A stretch of 64,000 bases of DNA. Origin: UBA7332 sp051652645 (GTDB lineage: Bacteria; Bacteroidota; Bacteroidia; Bacteroidales; UBA7332). The stretch spans positions 1 to 64,000 of the forward strand of contig JBOFUP010000021.1 in NCBI GenBank assembly GCA_051652645.1. Reading direction: 5' to 3'. How positions within the stretch are numbered: position 1 is the first letter of the stretch; every line of letters starts with the position of its first letter. Below, one piece after another: positions 1 to 8,367 of the stretch. The position numbers were made by a program, and so were the translations under genes. The notes beneath the pieces are model-generated. The model searched no databases. It worked only from the letters and a program-made list of their open reading frames with translations, and was not told the origin of the DNA.

Positions 1-1247
1 TCAATTTTGCCGGCAAGAAGGCATTCGTTCGAGTGGACTTCAACGTTCCATTGAACGCAGATTTCAAAATTACGGATGATACGCGTATTCGCGCTGCGTT
101 GCCTACGCTTAAGAAAATCTTGGCAGACGGAGGAAGTATTATTATTGGTTCTCACTTAGGTCGTCCTAAGAAAGGTCCAGAGGATAAGTTTTCTCTAAAA
201 CATATCTTGGCTCACGTTTCTGAATTACTTGGAGTTCAAGTTCAATTTGCTAACGACTGTATGGGTTCTGAGGCATCAGAGAAATCAGCAGCATTGAAAG
301 CTGGTGAGGTGTTGGTGTTGGAAAACCTACGTTTCTATGCAGAAGAAGAGGGTAAACCTCGTGGTTTAGCTGAAGATGCATCAAGCGAAGAGAAAGCAGA
401 AGCTAAGAAATTGGTAAAAGAGAGCCAAAAAGCATTCACTGCTAAATTGGCATCATATGCTGATTGCTATGTGAATGACGCATTCGGTACAGCTCACCGT
501 GCTCACGCATCTACTGCTTTGATCGCTGCTCATTTTGCTGCTGAAAACAAGATGTTTGGTTTCTTGATGCAGAATGAAGTTGATGCTGTTGAGAAAGTAT
601 TGAAAACAGCTCAAAAACCTGTTACTGCTATCATTGGTGGTGCAAAAGTGTCATCAAAAATCACTATCATAGAGAACTTGTTGGATAAAGTTGATAACTT
701 GATCATTGCAGGTGGTATGGCATTTACATTCTCTAAAGCTATGGGTGGAAACATTGGTTCTTCTCTATGTGAGGATGAGATGTTAGATTTGGCTAGAACT
801 ATCATGGCGAAAGCTAAAGCAAATGGAGTAAATCTTCTTTTGCCAACTGACTGTGTTGCTGCTGATAAGTTTGCTGCTGATGCAAATACTCAGATCTGTT
901 CAGATAAGAATGTACCAGAAGGATGGTTAGGTCTAGATATGGGTCCTGATTCTATCGAGGCTGTTAAGAGTGTTATCCTTGCTTCTAAAACTATTCTTTG
1001 GAATGGTCCTGCAGGTGTGTTTGAGTTCGAGAAATTTGCAGCTGGTTCTAAAGCTGTTGCTGAGGCTATCGCACAGTCGACTCAAAACGGAGCTTTTTCT
1101 CTAATCGGTGGTGGTGACTCAGTAGCTTGTATCAACCAATTTGGTTATGCAGACAAAGTGAGCTACATCTCTACAGGTGGTGGTGCTCTTCTTGAGTTCA
1201 TCGAAGGCCGCGTACTTCCAGGTATCGAAGCTATCCGAGGATATTAA
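1..1247 (+). CDS. pgk: phosphoglycerate kinase, 5' end cut by the window
   Basis: Glycolytic and gluconeogenic enzyme that interconverts 1,3-bisphosphoglycerate + ADP and 3-phosphoglycerate + ATP in the cytoplasm. The reading frame is open from base 3 and encodes NFAGKKAFVRVDFNVPLN, the family's N-terminal signature, so the GTG at 33 is an internal Val codon and the true start lies just before the window. Other family motifs follow: SHLGRPK near residue 50, VLENLRFY, the FGTAHRAHAST segment, and the C-terminal nucleotide-binding loop LIGGGDSVAC followed by STGGGALLEFIEG. A residue block after VLENLRFY (GKPRGLAEDASSEEKAEAKK region) is longer than in many bacterial enzymes, as is common in Bacteroidetes. 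A strong terminator lies directly downstream. Identification is certain. Confidence 0.97.
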   Translation, partial: NFAGKKAFVRVDFNVPLNADFKITDDTRIRAALPTLKKILADGGSIIIGSHLGRPKKGPEDKFSLKHILAHVSELLGVQVQFANDCMGSEASEKSAALKAGEVLVLENLRFYAEEEGKPRGLAEDASSEEKAEAKKLVKESQKAFTAKLASYADCYVNDAFGTAHRAHASTALIAAHFAAENKMFGFLMQNEVDAVEKVLKTAQKPVTAIIGGAKVSSKITIIENLLDKVDNLIIAGGMAFTFSKAMGGNIGSSLCEDEMLDLARTIMAKAKANGVNLLLPTDCVAADKFAADANTQICSDKNVPEGWLGLDMGPDSIEAVKSVILASKTILWNGPAGVFEFEKFAAGSKAVAEAIAQSTQNGAFSLIGGGDSVACINQFGYADKVSYISTGGGALLEFIEGRVLPGIEAIRGY

Positions 1248-1270
1248 TTCTGATTTACATTAGATATTTA

Positions 1271-1307
1271 GCGGGCTCTCCAAATAATTTGGAGAGCCCG
1301 CTTTTTT
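1271..1307 (+). terminator. rho-independent terminator of pgk
   Basis: A perfect 14-bp stem (GCGGGCTCTCCAAA with TTTGGAGAGCCCGC) around a 3-nt loop is followed by a run of T. It begins 23 bases after the pgk stop codon. Confidence 0.9.
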
Positions 1308-1449
1308 ATTTGATGATATTTTTCAGAATGCTGATAATATCATAACTGTGAAGTAGTGTAGTGTCTTTACTAGTGTTCATGTTGTAATTGGTAACTTTGA
1401 ACCGTCAAAAAATGGCAAAGTAAAAGCGACATTTTAGTGCATAAAAAAA

Positions 1450-1495
1450 AGTTCCCATCTTTGATCTTCGCTAAAAGAAAAATAAGATGGGAACT
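1450..1495. repeat. 12-bp inverted repeat overlapping transposase remnant
   Basis: AGTTCCCATCTT (1450-1461) is perfectly complementary to AAGATGGGAACT (1484-1495), with a 22-nt loop. The right arm contains the ATG of the short IS21-like remnant. The hairpin could be a relic of the element's translational control or an old terminator. No T run follows it, so a simple terminator is less likely. Confidence 0.5.
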
Positions 1496-1684
1496 CTAGA
1501 GAGTAAGATTTTAAATCGTAAAATCCTAATGTGGTACAAAGTTAAAGAATTATCAGCAGAAAACCTTTGCGTAAGTCAAATCTATGAGGAATTAACGCTT
1601 AAAATAAGTACTATTAAACGCTATCTAGATTTATGAGATGATGAGCTATACGAGCATTTGATGATAGTTGTGAGTGGTTTATAA
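1487..1684 (+). pseudogene. decayed IS21-family transposase (IstA) N-terminal fragment
   Basis: From ATG 1487 the frame encodes about 49 residues ending in a TGA, then continues in the same frame (DDELYEHL...) to a TAA at 1684. The stretch MWYKVKELSAENLCVSQIYE, followed shortly by STIKRYLDL, has the layout of the helix-turn-helix start of IS21-type transposases: an aromatic/basic opening, a long first helix, then S/T-x-x-R/K-Y at the end of the recognition helix. Only this head remains. No DDE catalytic core or IstB ATPase is present. The match was made by eye from memory of the family, and an unrelated small HTH fragment is possible. Confidence 0.42.
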
Positions 1685-1972
1685 TCACTATGTTAGAGGC
1701 TTATCTACACTTGTTGTCGGTGCAGATTTATGATAGGCTGAGGGAGTTATGCAATTATCCAAATTGCACTAGTTACCATATGTCGTAACACCAACATTAG
1801 GAGGAGGGAGGATGCATTAATATCATGTACAACACAATTAATTTAAAATGGTGCTATACATCTCTTTTTAATAATCTTCATCCAATGCATTTTATAGTGT
1901 CAATAGAAGATATTAAAAGTAGTATTGTGAGAAAGAACAAAGAAAGTGTTTCTCCTCAATATTTTGCCGTTT
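1685..1972. other. AT-rich intergenic stretch, nothing recognised
   Basis: This stretch lies between the transposase remnant and repeat copy A. No open frame of note, clear hairpin or promoter was seen. It is probably decayed sequence. Confidence 0.4.
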
Positions 1973-2158
1973 TGTAAAATTGAATTGAGAATGGCAAATT
2001 TCGAACTCTGAGGCTAAAAAATTTGATTTTCTATATCTACTCCACTTGTAATTAACATTTTAAGGCCCTTTTTTTGCATTAAATGCTTCTGTATACCTTT
2101 TAACCAAGATATATTTGCCTAAATCCAATAAATAGTATAGAGTTTTTAAGCTAAATTC

Positions 2159-2192
2159 AATAGGTTGCAATAGAATTCTATTGCAACCTATT
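2159..2192. repeat. perfect 34-bp palindrome inside repeat copy A
   Basis: AATAGGTTGCAATAGAA followed directly by its reverse complement TTCTATTGCAACCTATT. Two further TATTGC(A/C)ACC units follow immediately, and an inverted GTGGCAATAG lies at 2245-2254. It can pair with CTATTGCCAC at 2201-2210. The equivalent stem in copy B keeps pairing through a T-A to G-C exchange. Confidence 0.85.
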
Positions 2193-2499
2193 GCAACCCC
2201 CTATTGCCACCCTTAACAAGTTGATAATCAAAAGTTGTTGCAATGTGGCAATAGAAAACATCAAAACAAAGACTCTGTGTAATGATTTTGCTATTTCCTT
2301 AATAGTGATTTGTTAAATCACGCAATTAGTTAACTCTTTCTGCTTAGCTATTAAAATCCATTTAATCCTTCAGCTACTACAGAACTTGGGGTTGCTCTGA
2401 GGCTAATGTCTTGTTCTACATTGATAAACTATTAAAAAGTCTTAGCATAAATCTAAAAACGCTCAGATATAACATGATTTTTGCAGTGAGATAAGGGGT

Positions 2500-2560
2500 A
2501 AAACTCTGAGGGTTTAGGGTGTTACCTCTTAGGGGTTTTACCCTAAATCCTCAGAGTTTT
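2500..2560. repeat. 21-bp hairpin at right end of repeat copy A
   Basis: AAAACTCTGAGGGTTTAGGGT (2500-2520) pairs with 2540-2560, with a single G-T wobble, and is bordered by A and T runs, so it resembles a bidirectional terminator. The equivalent hairpin in copy B carries a compensatory T-A to G-C change in the CTCTGAGG part. Confidence 0.75.
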
Positions 2561-2625
2561 TACTCGAGCTCTTTTAAGTTATTTATCATATAGTTTAGCT
2601 ATTGAATATTATGTCACACTTTTCA

Positions 2626-3089
2626 TGCAGAGAATAATTAAGTAGTTAAGGAAATTTTTGCAGGGACATTTTTTTAAGTGAGAATAGATTATTTGAAGGT
2701 ATAGGTAGTTCTTTTTTGTACTGTAGTGTCTTACTTTAATTAATACTTAAAACAATAGCTCCTAGCTCTATTCTCGGTTTTATATGCAGATAAGACTTAA
2801 CAGATCACTTGCTTAAACGGGTATTAGGAAGATGTTAGGTTGCTTAATAATTCAACTCTGTTTACATCTAGTAGGCCTTTGTGTGATGTTAATTAATGTT
2901 TATCAAAATCACTATTGTCTCTTTTTTTTATTACATACTTTAATGCTATAATCTTTATATTTGACAAGTGTAAACTTTAGGTTGCATAAATTAACCGCCA
3001 AATGGTGTATTGATGTGAATTAATGTTTAAATTGGGTGGTTTGGGGTTATATAGTTAACCTAAATGCTATTAGGTGTATTTTAGTTATA
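2626..3089. other. AT-rich intergenic stretch upstream of the peptidoglycan locus
   Basis: No coding region was seen. Around 2980-3030 there is a segment with TTAACCGCCAAATGG, reminiscent of the short repeats found at IS21-type ends, but no matching partner end could be confirmed. Confidence 0.35.
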
Positions 3090-3097
3090 TATATTTG
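3090..3097 (+). promoter_or_regulatory. candidate Bacteroidetes -7 element
   Basis: TATATTTG fits the TAnnTTTG -7 consensus of Bacteroidetes. It lies about 63 bases before the first possible start codon of the GT2 gene. No convincing TTTG -33 box is seen at the right spacing, so the call is weak. If real, it would drive the first genes of the peptidoglycan locus. Confidence 0.35.
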
Positions 3098-3159
3098 TAA
3101 AACACAAATTCTTGATAGTAGCCCTTAGATGGTTACAGATAGCGACCTTAAAATAATCA

Positions 3160-4635
3160 ATGAGACAAATATATAAGACTATGAAAAGATTAGACTGTTT
3201 TATTCCTGCATCAGATGCAAATCAAGTGAAATCAACTGTAGAGGCACTAAAAGCTTCGGAGTTAGTTAATAATATTTTCCTTTTAGTTGTTCAAGATGTT
3301 GAATTTGAGTTTGAAGGATGCGAGACTATTCGCATTGATAGATTAAACTCTAGCTCTACTGTATCAGCTATTGCATCTCGCACTAAAAGCGACTATACCC
3401 TTATTTACACAAAATATACAACATTAGAGTTAGGTTACTTTGCGTTGGAGCGTATGGTGAATTTAGCAGATGACTCTTCAGCAGGTATGATATATTCTGA
3501 CCACTATCAAGTTGTTGATGGAATCAGATCAAGTGCGCCTGTTATTGATTATCAAAAGGGTAGTTTGAGAGATGATTTTAATTTTGGTTCTCTTTTGATA
3601 TACAATACTTCAGCCTTGAAGAGTTCTGTGGCGTCAATGGTAGATTGTTATGACTTTGCTGGAATGTATGATTTGCGATTGAGGGTTTCTCAACAAAGTG
3701 AGTTAGTTCATATCAATGAGTATTTATATACAGAGGTAGAGAATGATACAAGAAAGTCAGGAGAGAAGATCTTCGACTATGTTGATCCAAAGAATAGAGC
3801 TGTGCAGATTGAAATGGAAAAAGTTTGCAGCGAACATCTTAAAGCGATAGGGGCTTATCTTGAGCCTAAATTTGAGAATGTATCTTTTGATGCAATTGAC
3901 TTTGAATATGAGGCTTCTGTTATTATCCCTGTTCGCAATCGCGTGAAAACTATTGAGGATGCAATAAAATCGGTCTTGAGCCAGAAAACCAACTTTAAGT
4001 TTAATCTTATCATAGTGGATAATTTCTCTACTGATGGTACTTCTGAGGTTATTAAGAGGTATGAGTCTGATGATCGTTTGATTCATATTGTACCTTCTAG
4101 GAGTGATTTGGGTATTGGAGGATGTTGGAACTATGGTGTTCATTCAGATAAGTGTGGTAAGTTTTCTGTTCAGTTAGATAGTGATGATGTTTATTCAGAT
4201 GAGAATACACTTCAGAAGATGGTTGATGCGTTCTATGATCAGAATTGTGCAATGGTAGTTGGTACATATATGATGACCAACTTTGATATGGAGATGATTG
4301 CTCCAGGAATAATTGATCATAGAGAGTGGACTCCAGAGAACGGTCGTAATAATGCACTTCGTATTAATGGTCTAGGTGCTCCGAGGGCTTTCTATACTCC
4401 TATGTTGAGGGATATTAAGGTACCTAACACTAGTTATGGAGAGGATTATGCATTAGGTTTGTACTTCTCTCGTAATTATCAGATAGGGCGTGTTTATGAT
4501 GTTGTTTATCACTGTCGTCGTTGGGATGATAATTCAGATGCATCGCTAGATGTTGTTAAGATGAATAATCATAACTTATACAAGGATCGTATTCGTACGT
4601 GGGAGGTTCAGGCTAGAATCAAGAAAAACGCTTAA
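3160..4635 (+). CDS. family 2 glycosyltransferase with two GT-A-like domains
   Basis: Probable cytoplasmic sugar transferase of unknown acceptor. The C-terminal half (about residues 250-480) is a standard GT2 domain: ASVIIPVRNRVKTIEDAIKS, then LIIVDNFSTDGT, and the metal-binding QLDSDDVYSD. The N-terminal half (about 1-230) has a degenerate GT-A look, with FIPASDANQVKSTVEALK at its start and AGMIYSDHYQ in place of a clean DxD. No signal peptide or membrane segment is seen. A second ATG at 3181 (MKRLDCFIPA) fits the domain start better than the first and may be the true one. The DUF4922 gene follows after 10 bases, and the SpoIID gene after that. This trio recurs in Bacteroidetes near peptidoglycan genes, to my recollection, but the substrate is not known. 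Confidence 0.8.
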   Translation: MRQIYKTMKRLDCFIPASDANQVKSTVEALKASELVNNIFLLVVQDVEFEFEGCETIRIDRLNSSSTVSAIASRTKSDYTLIYTKYTTLELGYFALERMVNLADDSSAGMIYSDHYQVVDGIRSSAPVIDYQKGSLRDDFNFGSLLIYNTSALKSSVASMVDCYDFAGMYDLRLRVSQQSELVHINEYLYTEVENDTRKSGEKIFDYVDPKNRAVQIEMEKVCSEHLKAIGAYLEPKFENVSFDAIDFEYEASVIIPVRNRVKTIEDAIKSVLSQKTNFKFNLIIVDNFSTDGTSEVIKRYESDDRLIHIVPSRSDLGIGGCWNYGVHSDKCGKFSVQLDSDDVYSDENTLQKMVDAFYDQNCAMVVGTYMMTNFDMEMIAPGIIDHREWTPENGRNNALRINGLGAPRAFYTPMLRDIKVPNTSYGEDYALGLYFSRNYQIGRVYDVVYHCRRWDDNSDASLDVVKMNNHNLYKDRIRTWEVQARIKKNA

Positions 4636-4645
4636 TCGAAGTTGT

Positions 4646-5656
4646 ATGAATAGAATTATAGATAGAGATGAACTAGCTCCATATTTAAAGGGTGTTACTT
4701 CTTCTTCTGATGATATAAGAGCACTGCTAGAACAGCAGTGCTCATCATGGTCTTTGCCTAGAGCTAATTTCGAAGCATTGAATGGAGTTCAGCAGAAATC
4801 AATAAAGGTAAATGGATTTACGTTCGCAGTTCAGTTTAATCCAGCTCGCATACAGTCCTCGTCGGCAAAGGTTGATAATAAGTCTATTAGTGAGCGTAAG
4901 TGTTTCTTATGTTTGAATAATCTACCAAGTGAACAGAAAGGGCTGAACTTCATATGTAATGATAGGAGTTATATGGTATTATGTAATCCGTTTCCAATTT
5001 TCAAACAGCACTTTACAATTCCTGACAAAGAACACGTTGATCAGTTAATATCTTCACGAGTGGGAGATATGCTTGCGTTAGCCTCAAAGTATGAAGATTT
5101 CCTTTTCTTTTATAATGGACCTAAGTGTGGAGCATCAGCACCAGATCATATGCATTTCCAAGCGGGTAATAAAGGATTCCTTCCTATAGAGAAAGATTTT
5201 GGATATTATTTATCAAATTCTTCCGCCACAATAATCTCTAAGGGTGGAGTGGAGATAGATACATTTTATGATTATCCAGCCAAGAACATTATATTCAGAT
5301 CAACTGACTCTTCACTACTAGAGTTAGAATTTGAGAGATTTATGCAAGAGTTAGCTATCTTGATGCCTCAAGAGGTAGAGCCTATGGTTAATATCTTATG
5401 TTGGAGAGATGCAGACCAACTTATTCTGGTTGTTTTTCCTCGCAAAATGCATAGACCTTCTCAGTTTTATGCTCAAGGTGAAGATAATATATTGATCTCA
5501 CCTGCATCGGTAGATTTGGGTGGGGTATTTATTACTCCACAGGAGAAGGACTTTTTAAAAATTAGTGGATCTGATATTGAGGATATTCTCTCGCAGATAA
5601 CAATAACTGAAGAGATGTTCGTTTCTCTCATTGATTCACTTCAAGAGGTGGACTAG
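4646..5656 (+). CDS. DUF4922 protein, Ap4A-phosphorylase/GalT-like HIT fold
   Basis: Probable cytoplasmic nucleotidyl-transferring or phosphorylase-type enzyme. Residues near 90 carry a CFLC pair that could bind zinc. The segment YNGPKCGASAPDHMHFQAG (around residue 163) resembles the active-site loop of diadenosine tetraphosphate phosphorylase and GalT relatives (GAS-x-P-H-K-H-L-Q), but with Asp in place of the first His. VLCNPFPIFKQHFTIPDKEH also matches that superfamily. It is 336 residues long, in one transcript direction with GT2 and SpoIID. A nucleotide-sugar phosphorylase working with the preceding glycosyltransferase is an inference only; the DUF4922 assignment is from the recognised motif pattern. 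Confidence 0.72.
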   Translation: MNRIIDRDELAPYLKGVTSSSDDIRALLEQQCSSWSLPRANFEALNGVQQKSIKVNGFTFAVQFNPARIQSSSAKVDNKSISERKCFLCLNNLPSEQKGLNFICNDRSYMVLCNPFPIFKQHFTIPDKEHVDQLISSRVGDMLALASKYEDFLFFYNGPKCGASAPDHMHFQAGNKGFLPIEKDFGYYLSNSSATIISKGGVEIDTFYDYPAKNIIFRSTDSSLLELEFERFMQELAILMPQEVEPMVNILCWRDADQLILVVFPRKMHRPSQFYAQGEDNILISPASVDLGGVFITPQEKDFLKISGSDIEDILSQITITEEMFVSLIDSLQEVD

Positions 5657-5687
5657 TACCATAAAGTTTTTATTATTAAGCAATACT

Positions 5688-6995
5688 ATGATGACAGAGC
5701 CAATAGTAAGTGTTGGGATTATGTTCCAGCCATCAATTAGATTCCACTTTCAAGGGGATTTTGAAATAAATAATCAAATAGTTAATGGGGAGTTTAGTGC
5801 TAGTTATGAGAGTGGAATGATCTCTTTTAATGGTGAGCATTATAGTGAACTGCTTTTTCAACCTATCAATGATGAATCTTCATTCTTACTTTATGATGTC
5901 GTTATTGGTATTGGCTTTCATTGGGAGAGATTTGAGGATCAGCGTTTTCATGGTAGCCTCAAATTGATTGTCGAGGATGGTAAATTGACAGCTATAAATC
6001 TTATTCCTATTGAGAAGTACCTTAAGAGTGTTATATCCTCAGAGATGAGTGCTACAAGTTCCTTGGAGCTGCTTAAGGCTCACGCTGTTATATCAAGAAC
6101 ATGGCTTCTATCTCAGATTGATAAGAGAGATAGATTGGTTGATCAAAATATTAAGTGGGAGTCAGATGTTCAAACTGACAATGAATGGTTGAAATGGTGG
6201 GACAGAGAAGATCATATAAATTTTGATGTTTGTGCTGATGACCACTGTCAGAGATATCAGGGAATAACTCGTGCATCTCTATCTTTACAAATGGTTGAGG
6301 CTGCTGTCGATGCAACTCGTGGAGAACTACTAATGAGTGGTGATGCAATTTGTGATGCTCGTTTCTCTAAATGTTGTGGAGGGGCAGTTGAAGAGTTTCA
6401 ATATTGTTGGGAACCAGAACCCCACAGCTATCTAGTAAATCTATATGATGGAGATAGTTCTGATTTATCAGAGTTGCCCGATTTACGAAATGAGTCTCAA
6501 GCAGATAGTTGGATACGCAACTACCCTAAAGCTTATTGTAATACAAACGACAAGAAGGTCTTATCTCAGGTTTTGAATAACTATGATCAAGAGACTTCAG
6601 ATTTCTATCGTTGGAGGGTCGAATATACCAACACTGAGATATCAGAGTTGGTTAATCGCCGTTCGGGTATTGATTTTGGAGATATTATGGAGCTTAATCC
6701 TATTGAAAGAGGTGTGTCAGGCAGACTAATTAAATTGGAAATCGTTGGTTCAAATCGTACGATGATAATAGGTAAGGAGCTACTCATAAGAAGGCTTCTT
6801 AGTGAATCTCATTTATATAGTTCAGCTTTTGTAGTAGATAAAACAGATAACGGATTTGTTCTAACTGGAGCTGGATGGGGGCATGGTGTTGGTCTATGTC
6901 AGATTGGGGCTGCTGTAATGGCAGACAAAGGATTTGAATATCGCTCTATATTGAATCACTATTTTAAGGGTATAGAGCTGAGAAGGGGGTACTAG
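5688..6995 (+). CDS. SpoIID/LytB-type lytic transglycosylase
   Basis: SpoIID-family proteins cleave peptidoglycan glycan strands stripped of stem peptides. The family core is present: YLKSVISSEMSATSSLELLK, with the Glu of SEM matching the catalytic acid, then AHAVISRTW. Near residue 225 is CDARFSKCCGGAVEEF, and the C-terminal signature GAGWGHGVGLCQIGAAVMA is followed by an HYFKGIEL tail. I chose the start at 5688 (MMTEPIVSVGIMF) because it matches the usual N-terminus. A longer frame from 5631 would overlap the previous gene by 26 bases and add residues unlike the family. No signal peptide is evident with this start, which is odd for a wall enzyme and may mean it acts on imported fragments in the cytoplasm. 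Confidence 0.85.
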   Translation: MMTEPIVSVGIMFQPSIRFHFQGDFEINNQIVNGEFSASYESGMISFNGEHYSELLFQPINDESSFLLYDVVIGIGFHWERFEDQRFHGSLKLIVEDGKLTAINLIPIEKYLKSVISSEMSATSSLELLKAHAVISRTWLLSQIDKRDRLVDQNIKWESDVQTDNEWLKWWDREDHINFDVCADDHCQRYQGITRASLSLQMVEAAVDATRGELLMSGDAICDARFSKCCGGAVEEFQYCWEPEPHSYLVNLYDGDSSDLSELPDLRNESQADSWIRNYPKAYCNTNDKKVLSQVLNNYDQETSDFYRWRVEYTNTEISELVNRRSGIDFGDIMELNPIERGVSGRLIKLEIVGSNRTMIIGKELLIRRLLSESHLYSSAFVVDKTDNGFVLTGAGWGHGVGLCQIGAAVMADKGFEYRSILNHYFKGIELRRGY

Positions 6996-7036
6996 AAAAA
7001 GATGGTATTTGGATTATTTTACTTTAAACTAATTAA

Positions 7037-8335
7037 ATGAAGAAATTAAAAGAGGGGAGATCGCCTTGGAGCTGGATCCCATCACTCTATTTTGCACAAG
7101 GGTTACCCTATGTTGCGGTGATGACTATTGCCGTTATTATGTATAAGCGTTTGGGCTTGTCAAATAGTGATATAGCGCTATATACAAGCTGGCTCTATTT
7201 GCCATGGGTTATTAAGCCGCTATGGAGTCCGTTTGTTGATTTACTTAAAACCAAAAGATGGTGGATTGTAACGATGCAGAGTCTGGTAGCTGCTGGTTTT
7301 GCAGGAATAGCATTCTTTATTCCAACTGACTATTATGTCCAACTGACTCTTGCTTTCTTCTGGTTATTGGCATTCTCATCAGCTACGCACGATATAGCAG
7401 CAGATGGCTTTTATATGTTAGGTTTGAATAGTGGAGAACAGTCATTCTTCGTGGGAATAAGGAATACTTGTTATAGACTTTCAAATATATTTGGACAGGG
7501 TATACTTGTAATGATAGCAGGTTGGCTAGAGGATGGAAAGATATTGCCATCTATAGCAGGAAATATACCCATGGCTTGGAGCTTGACTTTTATGGTAATG
7601 GCTGCCCTATTTATTGGATTCTCGCTTTATCATAAGATTGTTTTACCCAAACCAGATGGAGATAAAGGGCATGATGATGTTACCTTTTCAAGGTTGGTGC
7701 ATGACTTTTGGATGACTTTTGTCTCTTATTTCAAGAAGAAGAATTTAGGGTTGATATTTTTCTTTCTACTCACGTATCGTTTTGGTGAAGCTCAATTGAG
7801 TAAATTGGCTTCTCCTTTCTTGCTAGATCAAGCTATTGATGGCGGTCTTTCGCTTTCAACTACAACCGTTGGTATGATTTATGGCTCTATAGGCGTTGCT
7901 TGTTTGTTGGCAGGTGGTATTTTAGGTGGATTTTTAGTATCTCGCTATGGACTAAAGTCTTGTATTGTACCTATGGCATTGGCTATCAACCTTCCAGATC
8001 TATTATATGTGTTTATGGCCTACACCCAGCCAGATAGCTTAATTACAGTAGCTAGTTGCGTAGCAGCAGAGCAGTTGGGTTATGGATTTGGATTTACGGC
8101 ATATATGTTATACTTGATCTATATTGCTGATGGAGAACATAAAACAGCACACTATGCTATAGGTACTGGTTTTATGGCTTTGGGGATGATGATTCCTGGT
8201 ATGTTTGCGGGTTATCTACAGGAGTTATTGGGATACACTAATTTTTTCTGGTGGGTATGTCTTTGTACACTTCCTGGTATCTTTGCATCAATATTAGTTA
8301 AACGTAAGTTAGATCCATCATTTGGGAAGAAGTAA
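7037..8335 (+). CDS. ampG: AmpG-like MFS permease
   Basis: Inner-membrane transporter of the AmpG branch of the major facilitator superfamily, whose known members import GlcNAc-anhydroMurNAc and its peptides. The N-terminus WIPSLYFAQGLPYVAVMTIA and the adjoining LPWVIKPLWSPFVD loop are typical of AmpG, as is ATHDIAADGFY in the fourth-fifth helix region. Twelve hydrophobic segments fit in 432 residues. It lies between a lytic transglycosylase gene and a NamZ gene, which supports a role in taking up peptidoglycan fragments. Whether the substrate is an anhydro-muropeptide, a disaccharide or free MurNAc cannot be told from sequence. Confidence 0.85.
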   Translation: MKKLKEGRSPWSWIPSLYFAQGLPYVAVMTIAVIMYKRLGLSNSDIALYTSWLYLPWVIKPLWSPFVDLLKTKRWWIVTMQSLVAAGFAGIAFFIPTDYYVQLTLAFFWLLAFSSATHDIAADGFYMLGLNSGEQSFFVGIRNTCYRLSNIFGQGILVMIAGWLEDGKILPSIAGNIPMAWSLTFMVMAALFIGFSLYHKIVLPKPDGDKGHDDVTFSRLVHDFWMTFVSYFKKKNLGLIFFFLLTYRFGEAQLSKLASPFLLDQAIDGGLSLSTTTVGMIYGSIGVACLLAGGILGGFLVSRYGLKSCIVPMALAINLPDLLYVFMAYTQPDSLITVASCVAAEQLGYGFGFTAYMLYLIYIADGEHKTAHYAIGTGFMALGMMIPGMFAGYLQELLGYTNFFWWVCLCTLPGIFASILVKRKLDPSFGKK

Positions 8336-8367
8336 TTTATTAAACACAAAAATCAAATAGTGATATT

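Larger units (their letters stand above)
1973..2625 (+). repeat. long non-coding repeat, copy A
   Basis: About 650 bases align colinearly, in the same orientation, with 37973-38628 (copy B). The pair begins with TGTAAAAT followed by ATGGCAAATTT and AACTCTGAGG, includes an identical 30-base block (2127-2156 against 38128-38157), and ends near the TCATATAGT block. Blocks of identity are separated by substituted stretches, so the copies are old. Neither copy has a conserved open frame. Inside are a tandem TATTGCNACC motif, a 34-bp palindrome, and a long terminator-like hairpin near the right end. It could be a structured RNA, a non-autonomous mobile element or a protein-binding region. The orientation given is that of alignment, not proven transcription. 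Confidence 0.8.

Noticed and set aside
2159..2260. CRISPR-like array
   Set aside because: The TATTGCNACC units are short, adjoining and palindromic, with no regular spacers and no cas genes.
1973..2625. Intact insertion sequence
   Set aside because: Neither copy has a transposase frame or clear terminal inverted repeats with target duplication.
3757..4357. - strand ORFs within the GT2 gene
   Set aside because: Shadow frames with low-complexity His/Tyr/Ser-rich translations and no domain signals.
5631..5687. Longer start for the SpoIID gene
   Set aside because: It would overlap the DUF4922 gene and add a non-family leader that does not form a signal peptide.
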